DNA of 6,757 bases from Bifidobacteriaceae bacterium. Lineage in GTDB: Bacteria > Actinomycetota > Actinomycetes > Actinomycetales > WQXJ01. The translations under genes and the position numbers were made by a program. The stretch lies in contig JAITKC010000373.1 of the NCBI GenBank assembly GCA_031278665.1, positions 1 to 6,757 on the forward strand, read 5' to 3'. Below the pieces are notes generated by a model, which was not told where the DNA came from, searched no databases, and worked only from the letters and a program-made list of their open reading frames with translations. Below, piece by piece: positions 1 to 5,361 of this stretch (position 1 is the stretch's first letter; every line of letters starts with the position of its first letter).

Positions 1-2148
1 TGCCTCAACTGCGAACAGGGTCCCACCCCCGAGCCCTGCGGCGAATGCGCCAGTTGCCGCGAACTCGGCCGCGGCGGCGGCGGCTCGCTCGACGTGGTCG
101 AAATCGACGCGGCCTCGCACGGCGGCGTGGACGACACCCGCGACCTGCGGGAAAAGGCGGTTTTCGCGCCCGCCCGCGACCGCTACAAGGTCTTCGTGCT
201 GGACGAGGCGCACATGGTTTCACGCGAGGGATTCAACGCCTTGTTGAAGATCGTCGAGGAGCCGCCGCCGCATGTGAAGTTCAATTTCGCGACCACCGAG
301 CCGAATAAGGTCTTGCCGACTATCCGCTCGCGGTCGCATCATTATCCGTTCCGCCTGGTCCCGCCCGGTTTGATGACCTCGTATATGGACAAGCTCAGCC
401 AATCCGAAGGGGTCGAGGTGGCGCCAGGCGTGATGCAGATGGTGGTGCGGGCCGGCGGCGGGTCGGTCCGCGACACCGAATCGGTGCTCGACCAGCTAAT
501 CGGCGGGTCGGTCGACGGCCGCGTCAGCTATGAGCGGGCGTCCAGCCTGCTCGGGTTCACACCCGACGAGTTGATCGGCCAGATGGTTTCGGCTCTGGAC
601 CGGGCCGATGGCGCCTCCATGTTCGCGGTGATCGAGTCGGTGGTGGAGTCCGGCCTGGAGCCGCACCGTTTCGCCGAAGACCTGTTGGAGCGGCTGCGCG
701 ACCTTATCGTGTTGGCGGCGGCGGGCCCTTCGGCCCGCCAGGCGCTGCGCGGCCTGCCCGAGGACCAGGTGGCCGGGCTGGCCGAACAGGCCGCCCGGTT
801 CGGCTTCGCCCGTTTGACGCGAGCCGCGGATTCGGTTTCGGCCGGACTGGCCGCAATGGCCGGGGCGACTTCGCCGCGATTGCATCTGGAATTGCTGGCG
901 GCCCGCGCGCTGCAGGCCGCCCGCGCTCCGCAAGCGCGCATTTCAGCGCCCGATGCCGCGCCCGCCGCCGCCCGCGCCGGCTCGCCTTCCAGCCCGCCCG
1001 CGCCACCGCCGACGCCGTCTGGGCCTGGGGACCCGCGGGTTCATCCGGCGCCCGGCCGCGGCGCGGCCGCCGCCTGGTCCATTCCCGGAGTCACCACCGG
1101 GGCGGCGTCCGCGCCGGCCGGACAAGGCGGTGTCGGCGGCGAAGCTCCCAGCCGTCCCGAAGTTGGCGGCTCGGGGGCGGGCCCGGCGGCGGCGCGCCAG
1201 TTCGTCGATTGGGACGAGCCCGAGGGTTTGGCGCTGCCCAGCCGTTACCGCGCCCCCGACCGGAGCGAGCCGGGCCCCGGCTCCGGGAAACCGCGGGCTT
1301 ACCCGTCGCCTTCCCGAACCGATGGTCCACGCCAACCATCCGGTCCCGCCGGCGGGGCCGGCCCGCGCCCAGCCAGTTCGCAACCTCCCGGCGCGGCCAT
1401 GCCCACAAGCCCTCGGCCGGACCTAGCGGCTCCGGCCGCCGCCCAACCCCGGCGAGAGTCAGCCGCCGGCCAGCCGAGGCGCCCGGCGCCGGCTAGCCCG
1501 GACGCGGCCCCCGGCGCCGGCGAGCCGTGGGAGCAACTCCTCGAACAAGTCAGGCGCCGTTCCGCCACGGCCTTCGGACTGCTCAGCCACAGCGCGCAAC
1601 TAGCCGGTGTCGAACCCGGACAGGTCACTTTGGCTTTCGCCACGCCCGACCTGGCGGCCACGTTCAGCCGCCGCTTCGCGGCGCTCGTGGAACAGGCCGG
1701 CGCCGCGGTGTTCGGACAACCGGTCAAGGTGACGGCCATCGTCGGCGGGCAACCGGCCGGCGGCCCGCCGGCCGACGCGGGCGGCCCGGGCCCAGCCGAC
1801 GCCCGGCGCCCCGCCGCTCCGCCGCCCGCCCAAGCCGCCGCGCCGCCGCCGCCTGTCCAAGCCCCCGCCGCGCCGCCGCCCGCCCAAGCCCCCGCCGCGC
1901 CGCCGCGCGTCCAGGCCGCCGCTCCGCCGCCGCCCGCCCAAGCCGCCGCTCCGCCAGAGCCGCCCCGACCGGCCCCCGCCGGCCCCGGCGCCGCCGGGCG
2001 GCGAACCCGGCCGGACGCGCCCGACTTCGACGACGACATCGAGGACGAGGCTTCGCCGAACGACGGCGACGCCGGAGTGCGCGGTCTGACCGGCGTGCCG
2101 CTGGTCATTGAAATGCTTGGCGGAGAGATCGTCGACGAGGTCGACTAG
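1..2148 (+). CDS. dnaX: DNA polymerase III subunit gamma/tau (DnaX), 5'-truncated by window edge
   Basis: ATPase subunit of the clamp loader, which loads the sliding clamp and bridges polymerase cores. The frame is open from base 1, giving 715 visible residues; alignment to E. coli DnaX suggests about 60 N-terminal residues, including the Walker A loop, lie upstream. Visible parts (window residue numbers): zinc ligands C4, C13, C16, C19; the EIDAASHGGVDDTRDLRE segment; Walker B with D68-E69 in LDEAH; sensor 1 near ATTEPNK (97-103); SRS (110-112) with the probable arginine finger R111; and sensor 2 in GGGSVRDTESVLDQ with R157. A Pro/Ala/Gly-rich linker spans about 305-507. A folded domain (about 510-586) follows, then a second Pro/Ala stretch containing tandem repeats, an acidic patch (DFDDDIEDE), and the actinobacterial-type tail GVPLVIEMLGGEIVDEVD. 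The M at base 94 is internal and not the true start. No slippery A-run is present, so there is no sign of E. coli-style frameshifting to make gamma. Identity is certain; the linker is unusually long. Confidence 0.97.
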   Translation, partial: CLNCEQGPTPEPCGECASCRELGRGGGGSLDVVEIDAASHGGVDDTRDLREKAVFAPARDRYKVFVLDEAHMVSREGFNALLKIVEEPPPHVKFNFATTEPNKVLPTIRSRSHHYPFRLVPPGLMTSYMDKLSQSEGVEVAPGVMQMVVRAGGGSVRDTESVLDQLIGGSVDGRVSYERASSLLGFTPDELIGQMVSALDRADGASMFAVIESVVESGLEPHRFAEDLLERLRDLIVLAAAGPSARQALRGLPEDQVAGLAEQAARFGFARLTRAADSVSAGLAAMAGATSPRLHLELLAARALQAARAPQARISAPDAAPAAARAGSPSSPPAPPPTPSGPGDPRVHPAPGRGAAAAWSIPGVTTGAASAPAGQGGVGGEAPSRPEVGGSGAGPAAARQFVDWDEPEGLALPSRYRAPDRSEPGPGSGKPRAYPSPSRTDGPRQPSGPAGGAGPRPASSQPPGAAMPTSPRPDLAAPAAAQPRRESAAGQPRRPAPASPDAAPGAGEPWEQLLEQVRRRSATAFGLLSHSAQLAGVEPGQVTLAFATPDLAATFSRRFAALVEQAGAAVFGQPVKVTAIVGGQPAGGPPADAGGPGPADARRPAAPPPAQAAAPPPPVQAPAAPPPAQAPAAPPRVQAAAPPPPAQAAAPPEPPRPAPAGPGAAGRRTRPDAPDFDDDIEDEASPNDGDAGVRGLTGVPLVIEMLGGEIVDEVD
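1807..1959 (+). repeat. 27-bp tandem repeat inside dnaX (9-residue Pro/Ala/Gln units)
   Basis: Five consecutive 27-bp units start at 1807, 1834, 1861, 1888 and 1915, with a partial sixth from 1942. Each encodes nine residues ending in AQ or VQ: RPAAPPPAQ, AAAPPPPVQ, APAAPPPAQ, APAAPPRVQ, AAAPPPPAQ, then AAAPPE. The Gln codons (1831, 1858, 1885, 1912, 1939) are exactly 27 bp apart. Because the period is a multiple of three, unit gain or loss would only change linker length. The repeat lies in the flexible region between the C-terminal folded domain and the acidic tail of DnaX. Confidence 0.9.
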
Positions 2149-2204
2149 GCCTGACCCGCCGTCTTCTGGCCGGCCAAGAATCCGGTCTGGCGCCACCCGG
2201 GCGT

Positions 2205-2219
2205 TCGAACACCTTTCGA
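2205..2219. repeat. TCGAA-N5-TTCGA inverted repeat (LexA-box-like, spacing off by one)
   Basis: Perfect 5-bp arms TCGAA (2205-2209) and TTCGA (2215-2219), separated by five bases, lie 103 bp upstream of the recR start. The actinobacterial SOS box recognised by LexA is TCGAAC-N4-GTTCGA, which puts six bases between the same arms. This site is therefore one base short, and only the left arm has the extra C. It could be a degenerate operator or coincidence. SOS control of recR is not claimed. Confidence 0.3.
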
Positions 2220-2221
2220 CA

Positions 2222-2272
2222 GTTTCGCGGTTTCGCTCGGAATCTTCCCGGATCGGCCCGAGAACGCGAAAC
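2222..2272. repeat. GTTTCGC direct repeats and matching inverted copy in the dnaX-recR gap
   Basis: GTTTCGC occurs twice, at 2222-2228 and 2230-2236, and its complement GCGAAAC lies at 2266-2272. An inner pair, CTCGG (2236-2240) and CCGAG (2258-2262), extends the structure. The result is a stem of about 11 bp with a 4-base bulge and a 17-base loop. There is no T-tract after it, so a classical intrinsic terminator for dnaX is unlikely. It may be an RNA structure in a dnaX-recR transcript or a protein-binding region. Confidence 0.45.
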
Positions 2273-2284
2273 TCGCGGCCAGCG

Positions 2285-2303
2285 CGGAGGTTTCGGCCCT
2301 CCG
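2285..2303. repeat. CGGAGG/CCTCCG hairpin upstream of the recR start
   Basis: CGGAGG (2285-2290) and CCTCCG (2298-2303) form a perfect 6-bp stem with a 7-base loop, TTTCGGC. The right arm ends 6 bp before the proposed recR -10 hexamer at 2310. It could be a small hairpin on a read-through transcript or an operator. The GGAGG it contains is about 30 bases from the GTG, too far to act as the recR ribosome binding site. Confidence 0.4.
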
Positions 2304-2309
2304 GTCGGC

Positions 2310-2315
2310 TAGGGT
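2310..2315 (+). promoter_or_regulatory. Candidate -10 hexamer (TAGGGT) for a leaderless recR transcript
   Basis: TAGGGT fits the actinobacterial -10 pattern TANNNT and ends 6 bp before the GTG at 2322, which would place the transcription start at or next to the first base of the start codon. No convincing -35 is visible at the usual spacing, which is common in high-GC actinobacteria. No properly spaced Shine-Dalgarno is present, consistent with leaderless translation. Confidence 0.45.
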
Positions 2316-2321
2316 GGCCTG

Positions 2322-2915
2322 GTGTTCAGCGGCGCTCTCCAGGACTTAGTCGACGAATTGGCGTCGCTGCCCGGAGTTGGGCCGAAGGGCGCCAGCCGAA
2401 TCGCCTTCCACGTCCTCAACGCGCCGGCCGAGGACGTCCAGCGGTTAATCGACGCTTTGGGGGCGGTCAAACAGAAAGTCCATTTCTGCGAGCGCTGTTT
2501 CAATATCGCCGAACAGGCCCGTTGCGCGGTCTGCCAGGACCCGCGCCGCGACCAGGGCCTGATTTGCGTGGTCGAAGAGCCAAAAGACGTTCTGGCGATC
2601 GAGCGGACACGCGAGTACCGCGGCCTTTATCACGTGCTCGGGGGAGCGATCAGCCCGATCCGCGGGATCGGGCCAGACGACTTGCGCATTCGCGAACTGC
2701 TGGCGCGACTGGGCGCCGAGCCGGTGACCGAGGTGATCCTCGCCACAGACCCGAATATTGAGGGCGAGGCGACGGCAACCTATTTGGCGCGGGCTCTGCG
2801 CAGCCTCGATGTGCCCGTCACGCGCCTGGCCTCCGGCTTGCCAGTCGGCGGCGACCTCGAATACGCCGACGAGGTCACGCTCTCGCGCGCCCTCGAAGGC
2901 CGCCGGACCGTTTGA
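2322..2915 (+). CDS. recR: Recombination mediator protein RecR
   Basis: RecR acts with RecO and RecF to load RecA on gapped single-stranded DNA. The 197-residue product is family-typical. The N-terminal helix-hairpin-helix is seen as [27 protein letters not shown] sequence (about 9-32). Four cysteines form the zinc module: C56 and C59 (CERC), C68 and C71 (CAVC). The Toprim domain follows from about 80 ([14 protein letters not shown]), with the conserved [10 protein letters not shown] (143-152) and the C-terminal [19 protein letters not shown] block. The GTG at 2322 was chosen because the sequence from there ([17 protein letters not shown]) matches normal RecR N-termini and a TAGGGT hexamer sits just upstream. 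It follows dnaX, as in many bacteria, but without ebfC in between. No anomalies in the protein. Confidence 0.97.
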   Translation: MFSGALQDLVDELASLPGVGPKGASRIAFHVLNAPAEDVQRLIDALGAVKQKVHFCERCFNIAEQARCAVCQDPRRDQGLICVVEEPKDVLAIERTREYRGLYHVLGGAISPIRGIGPDDLRIRELLARLGAEPVTEVILATDPNIEGEATATYLARALRSLDVPVTRLASGLPVGGDLEYADEVTLSRALEGRRTV

Positions 2916-2938
2916 CGCGACAAATCCAACAGCCCCGC

Positions 2939-2963
2939 ATCTGCGCAGCTCAGCAGATTGTTT
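2939..2963 (+). terminator. Possible weak intrinsic terminator after recR
   Basis: ATCTGC (2939-2944) and GCAGAT (2953-2958) pair into a 6-bp stem with an 8-base loop, followed by TTGTTT (2958-2963). It lies 24 bp after the recR stop in an unusually AT-rich patch for this window. The stem is short and the U-run interrupted, so function is uncertain. Confidence 0.35.
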
Positions 2964-3002
2964 CCAGTACCGCGCCGGATTTGCCGCCCCGACCCGGACT
3001 GG

Positions 3003-3008
3003 CAGGAT
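3003..3008 (+). promoter_or_regulatory. Candidate -10 hexamer (CAGGAT) or weak Shine-Dalgarno for the macro-domain gene
   Basis: CAGGAT ends 6 bp before the ATG at 3015, the same spacing as TAGGGT before recR, suggesting a leaderless start. The AGGA within it is also 7 bases from the ATG, so the same bases could serve as a short Shine-Dalgarno. The sequence alone cannot decide. Confidence 0.3.
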
Positions 3009-3014
3009 TGGCCC

Positions 3015-3524
3015 ATGCGAGTTGAACTGACCCTGGGAGATATCACCCGCCAGGCCGTCGACGCGATCGTCAACGCCGCGAACTCCTCGCTCCTCGGCGG
3101 AGGAGGCGTCGACGGCGCGATTCACCGCGCGGCCGGCCCGGCCCTGCTGGCGGAATGCCAAGAGGTGCGCCGCGCCAAGTGGCCGGATGGCCTGCCGGTC
3201 GGTCTGGCGGTGGCGACCGGCGCGGGCGGATTGCCCTGTCGGTGGGTGATCCACACAGTCGGCCCAAACCGCCACGCCGGCCAAACCGACCCCGCCTTGC
3301 TGCGGAGTTGTTTCACCCAGTCGCTGCGCGTGGCCGACCAACTGGACGCCCGATCAGTCGCTTTCCCGGCCGTCAGCGCCGGAGTCTACGGCTGGGCGGC
3401 GCAGGACGTGGCCCAGGCGGCCGCCGCCGCGCTGGCGACCGCCCAGACCGATGTCGAATTGGTGCGATTCGTCCTCTTCGGCCCAAGGACCATGGACGCT
3501 TTCGGCAAAGTTTTCGAGAGCTGA
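3015..3524 (+). CDS. Macro domain protein, MacroD-type (O-acetyl-ADP-ribose deacetylase/ADP-ribosyl hydrolase family)
   Basis: A 169-residue, single-domain macro protein predicted to bind ADP-ribose and to hydrolyse O-acetyl-ADP-ribose or mono-ADP-ribose esters in the cytoplasm. It has the GDIT motif (8-11), then AIVNAANSSLLGGGGVDGAI (17-36), nearly identical to the MacroD core. N23 and D33 match the residues the MacroD class uses for catalysis and ribose binding, and HRAAGP (37-42) follows. The second phosphate-binding loop reads SAGVYGWAAQDVA (121-133); the family usually has a Pro after GVYG-x, and here it is Ala. The C-terminus (VRFVLFGPRTMDAF) matches the closing strand and helix. The ATG at 3015 gives a clean family-length protein; an in-frame ATG at 2958 would add a non-conserved extension. 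It stands alone between recR and an Rv3235-like gene, with no ADP-ribosyltransferase partner in view. The substrate is unknown. Confidence 0.92.
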   Translation: MRVELTLGDITRQAVDAIVNAANSSLLGGGGVDGAIHRAAGPALLAECQEVRRAKWPDGLPVGLAVATGAGGLPCRWVIHTVGPNRHAGQTDPALLRSCFTQSLRVADQLDARSVAFPAVSAGVYGWAAQDVAQAAAAALATAQTDVELVRFVLFGPRTMDAFGKVFES

Positions 3525-3563
3525 GCCCGCCTGTCGGTCGGTCGAAGAAACTGGCGCCACGAG

Positions 3564-3572
3564 TTATCCACA
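3564..3572 (+). promoter_or_regulatory. Perfect DnaA box (TTATCCACA) in an intergenic region
   Basis: The exact consensus DnaA-binding 9-mer lies within GAGTTATCCACAGATT, between the macro-domain gene and the Rv3235-like gene, 84 bp upstream of the latter's ATG. Only one copy is present, so this is not an origin by itself. It could be a DnaA-titration or DnaA-regulated promoter site, or a chance match. Confidence 0.5.
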
Positions 3573-3645
3573 GATTGCCTCAGGCGCCCTTGCGCGGCCC
3601 GCCGAAATACAACAGTCTGGTACCCGGATTCGCCGAAGAACACCT

Positions 3646-3653
3646 GGGAGGGG
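3646..3653 (+). promoter_or_regulatory. Strong ribosome binding site (GGGAGGGG) for the Rv3235-like gene
   Basis: GGGAGGGG contains GGAGG (3647-3651) four bases before the ATG at 3656, the best Shine-Dalgarno on the plus strand. A second one, GGAGGAG (3679-3685), precedes an in-frame GTG at 3689, so two starts are possible. Confidence 0.6.
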
Positions 3654-3655
3654 AC

Positions 3656-4021
3656 ATGGATGACCACGCCGCGGTTTCGGAGGAGATTGTGCCCGGACCG
3701 GTTCGCCTGGCCGAAGTCGAATCCCGCGCCCGTTTCATCGCCGCGACCGCTTTGGGCGCCGTCAACGGCTATCCGCCGTCGGCCCGATTCACCCCCTATC
3801 TCACCCCGAAGCTGTTCAAGCACCTGGTGTCGCGAGCCAAGTCGCACAGGCTGCGCGCCGGTCGGCCGAATTATCGCGGCCGCACTTATCTGTGCCGGAT
3901 AAACCGGCAGGTGATCGAGGCCACCGTGATCGCCAGCGACGGCGCGACCACGCGGGCCGTCGCCATGCGCCTGGAACAAAGCAACGGCGTCTGGCGGGCC
4001 AGCGAATTGCTCGTCATCTGA
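3656..4021 (+). CDS. Small Rv3235-like (DUF6459-like) actinobacterial protein
   Basis: A 121-residue protein from the ATG at 3656, or 110 residues from the GTG at 3689; both have a Shine-Dalgarno. It has no signal peptide or membrane segment. From memory it resembles the Rv3235 family, small actinobacterial proteins of unknown function. The N-terminal half has ATALGAVNGYPPSARFTPYL (30-49) and then LFKHLVSR, matching the family's helical VLEVL-x-G-RP-x-x-QL segment. The C-terminal half has the hallmark strands YLCRINRQVIEATVI (78-92), AVAMRLEQ (101-108) and VWRASELLVI (112-121). The middle is basic (SRAKSHRLRAGRPNYRGR). It could be an independent transcription unit, since 131 bp with a DnaA box precede it and a large hairpin follows. 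No function can be deduced; the family assignment is by pattern only. Confidence 0.68.
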   Translation: MDDHAAVSEEIVPGPVRLAEVESRARFIAATALGAVNGYPPSARFTPYLTPKLFKHLVSRAKSHRLRAGRPNYRGRTYLCRINRQVIEATVIASDGATTRAVAMRLEQSNGVWRASELLVI

Positions 4022-4022
4022 C

Positions 4023-4073
4023 CCCGGCGCCCCGGCCGCTGGGCGGACCGGTTGGCCGGCGCCGGGCGCCGGG
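4023..4073 (+). terminator. Large GC-rich hairpin between the Rv3235-like gene and purC (possible terminator or leader structure)
   Basis: CCCGGCGCCC (4023-4032) is perfectly complementary to GGGCGCCGGG (4064-4073). Inside it CGGCC (4033-4037) pairs with GGCCG (4054-4058), continuing the stem with a 5-base bulge (4059-4063) and a 16-base loop. It begins 2 bp after the stop of the upstream gene. There is no T-tract, so it would be a non-canonical terminator of the kind proposed for high-GC actinobacteria. Its right arm ends 14 bp before the proposed purC -10, so it is probably not in the purC mRNA if purC is leaderless. Confidence 0.5.
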
Positions 4074-4087
4074 CGGCCAAGGGATGA

Positions 4088-4093
4088 CAGACT
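4088..4093 (+). promoter_or_regulatory. Candidate -10 hexamer (CAGACT) for purC
   Basis: CAGACT fits CANNNT/TANNNT loosely and ends 7 bp before the GTG at 4101. The only purine-rich stretch, AAGGGA at 4079-4084, is 16 bases from the start and too far for a ribosome binding site. A leaderless purC mRNA would explain this. No -35 is evident. Confidence 0.3.
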
Positions 4094-4100
4094 TGGGTGC

Positions 4101-5000
4101 GTGACTACCTCAAGCGCCGACGCCCCCCTCGAACTGGACGGCTGGGAATATGTGACCTCCGGCAAAGTCCGCGACCTCTACGAGCCCTCCGTCGAATCGC
4201 CTTTCAGCGACCAAATCCTGGTTGTGACCACCGACAAGATCAGCGCCTTCGATCACGTGCTGCCGACTCCGATCCCAGACAAGGGAAAGATCCTGACCGC
4301 CCTGACCGTCTGGTGGTTTGACCAATTGGCCGACATACTGCCAAACCATCTGGTCTCATTGGACGTGCCGGCGCCGGTCGAAGGCCGCGCCATGATCTGC
4401 CAGCGGCTGAGCATGTATCCGGTCGAGTGCGTCGCCCGCGGCTACCTGACCGGCTCGGGCCTGGCCGAATACCAGCGCACCGGCCAGGTCACCGGCATCA
4501 CATTGCCCGCCGGACTGGCCGACGGCGACCGCTTGCCGTACCCCATCTTCACGCCCGCGACCAAGGCCGCCCAGGGCGAACATGACGAAAACATCCCGTT
4601 CTCCCAGGTCGCCGACCAACTCGGCCTGGACACCGCCGAACGCCTGCGCCAGGCCACGCTGAAGCTCTACGCCCGGGCCGAGGAAATCGCCCGCGAACGC
4701 GGGCTGATCTTGGCCGACACCAAGTTCGAGTTCGGCGTCGAGGCCGCGAACGGCCGTCTGACCTTGGGCGACGAAGTCCTGACCCCGGATTCTTCGCGTT
4801 ATTGGGACGCCCGCGCCTGGGCGCCGGGCGGCCCGCAGCCGTCCTTCGACAAACAGTTCCTGCGCGATTGGCTGACCGCCGAATCGGGCTGGGACCGGCG
4901 CTCGAAGCCCCCGGCGCTACCCGACGGCATCGTGCAAAAGACCCGTCAACGCTACGTCGAAGCCTACGAACGGCTGACCGGCAAAGCCTTCTTCGCCTGA
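4101..5000 (+). CDS. purC: Phosphoribosylaminoimidazole-succinocarboxamide synthase (SAICAR synthetase)
   Basis: Catalyses the ATP-dependent joining of CAIR and L-aspartate to SAICAR in de novo purine synthesis. The 299-residue product is the longer form of the enzyme, usual in actinobacteria and resembling the yeast type, rather than the roughly 240-residue E. coli form. Signatures: SGKVRDLYE (20-28, nucleotide-binding loop), TTDKISAFDHVLPTPIPDKG (43-62), VECVARGYLTGSGLAEYQ (108-125, substrate binding), LILADTKFEFGV (202-213) and LGDEVLTPDSSRYWDA (222-237), then SFDKQFLRDWL (248-258). The GTG at 4101 is the in-frame start giving the usual short lead-in before WEYVTSGKVRDLYE; the nearby ATG at 4084 is out of frame. 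The key motifs are intact. It is followed after 91 bp by purS-purQ, making a purine group, though the gap contains its own possible promoter. Confidence 0.97.
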   Translation: MTTSSADAPLELDGWEYVTSGKVRDLYEPSVESPFSDQILVVTTDKISAFDHVLPTPIPDKGKILTALTVWWFDQLADILPNHLVSLDVPAPVEGRAMICQRLSMYPVECVARGYLTGSGLAEYQRTGQVTGITLPAGLADGDRLPYPIFTPATKAAQGEHDENIPFSQVADQLGLDTAERLRQATLKLYARAEEIARERGLILADTKFEFGVEAANGRLTLGDEVLTPDSSRYWDARAWAPGGPQPSFDKQFLRDWLTAESGWDRRSKPPALPDGIVQKTRQRYVEAYERLTGKAFFA

Positions 5001-5015
5001 CCGCGTGGCGCCGCG

Positions 5016-5031
5016 CCGCCCGGCCGGGCGG
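5016..5031. repeat. 16-bp perfect palindrome CCGCCCGGCCGGGCGG after purC
   Basis: Each half is 8 bp, CCGCCCGG then CCGGGCGG, 15 bp after the purC stop. As RNA it could fold as a short hairpin with a CGGCCG-derived tip. There is no T-tract. It could partly terminate or separate purC from purS, but GC-rich palindromes arise easily in such a genome. Confidence 0.35.
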
Positions 5032-5037
5032 GCCCAC

Positions 5038-5043
5038 TAGGCT
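5038..5043 (+). promoter_or_regulatory. Candidate -10 hexamer (TAGGCT) upstream of purS
   Basis: TAGGCT fits TANNNT and would start a transcript near 5050, giving purS a leader of about 42 nt. That leader contains the purine-rich stretch GAGAAGGGA (5071-5079), 12 bases before the purS GTG, and CCAGGG (5081-5086) five bases before it. No -35 consensus is visible. If used, purSQ would have a promoter separate from purC. Confidence 0.35.
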
Positions 5044-5047
5044 GGTC

Positions 5048-5095
5048 GTGGCATTCCCGCAGCGACCTTTGAGAAGGGAACCAGGGCACGAGTGA
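5048..5095 (+). CDS. Possible 15-codon upstream ORF ending on the purS start (speculative)
   Basis: From the GTG at 5048 the reading frame [15 protein letters not shown] ends at TGA 5093-5095, overlapping the purS GTG (5092-5094) in a GTGA junction that would allow translational coupling. A TAGGCT hexamer ends only 4 bp before the GTG, a little short for a leaderless start, and there is no ribosome binding site. It may be a chance frame. It is reported because this overlap style is known for small actinobacterial leader ORFs. Confidence 0.2.
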   Translation: MAFPQRPLRREPGHE

Positions 5096-5361
5096 TTGTG
5101 GACGTCAGGCCCAAGCCGGCGTTGTTAGCCCCCCCGGGCAAGGCCGTGGCCGGCGCCCTGAAACGGCTCGGTTTCGCCCAGTTCCAGGCCGTCCGCCAGG
5201 GCAAACGCTTCGAGTTGGAGGCCGCCGGGCCGCCCACGCCGGAAATCGAGGCGGCCGCCCGCGAGGCCGCGGCGACGGTTTTGTCGAATCCGATTATCGA
5301 AGACGTGGTCTCGGTTCGCTTCGACCAAGCCGACGATGCCGCCGGACGGGACCCGGCATGA
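5092..5361 (+). CDS. purS: Phosphoribosylformylglycinamidine synthase subunit PurS
   Basis: Small subunit of the three-part FGAM synthase (PurS, PurQ, PurL), thought to bridge the glutaminase and the synthetase for ammonia transfer. The 89-residue product has the PurS features: an N-terminal strand ([18 protein letters not shown]) running into the first helix (GALKRLGF), the [14 protein letters not shown] block (23-36), and an ending of [15 protein letters not shown] (67-81), which matches the family's LANPVIEDY-type motif. The GTG at 5092 places the conserved V-x-V-x-P-K segment right at the N-terminus, as in homologues. The stop overlaps the purQ start by 4 bp (ATGA), indicating translational coupling. 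The last residues ([11 protein letters not shown]) are a short non-conserved tail. Confidence 0.94.
   Translation: MIVDVRPKPALLAPPGKAVAGALKRLGFAQFQAVRQGKRFELEAAGPPTPEIEAAAREAAATVLSNPIIEDVVSVRFDQADDAAGRDPA

Noticed and set aside
1..2148. Programmed frameshift in dnaX to make a short gamma form
   Set aside because: No A-rich slippery heptamer exists in the visible gene; the A-runs are four bases at most. No evidence for frameshifting.
2108..2150. Intrinsic terminator at the dnaX end
   Set aside because: GGCCGGCC-type palindromes follow the stop, but no stable stem plus T-tract is visible.
943..2196. Long open frames on the minus strand and in other plus frames across dnaX
   Set aside because: They are Arg/Pro/Gly-rich translations of the low-complexity dnaX linker in high-GC DNA, where stops are rare. 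They have no family signatures, and the dnaX frame explains the region.
2205..2220. Bona fide SOS (LexA) box upstream of recR
   Set aside because: The arms TCGAA and TTCGA are five bases apart instead of six, and the inner G of the right arm is absent. It is kept only as a LexA-like inverted repeat.
2108..2761. 217-codon plus-strand frame spanning the dnaX end, the gap and recR
   Set aside because: It is Arg/Ser-rich with no domain pattern and runs through the RecR gene in another frame. RecR is unmistakable there.
3246..3255. Second DnaA-like site, TGATCCACA, inside the macro gene
   Set aside because: It has one mismatch to consensus, lies within coding sequence and has no partner sites. 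It is probably chance.
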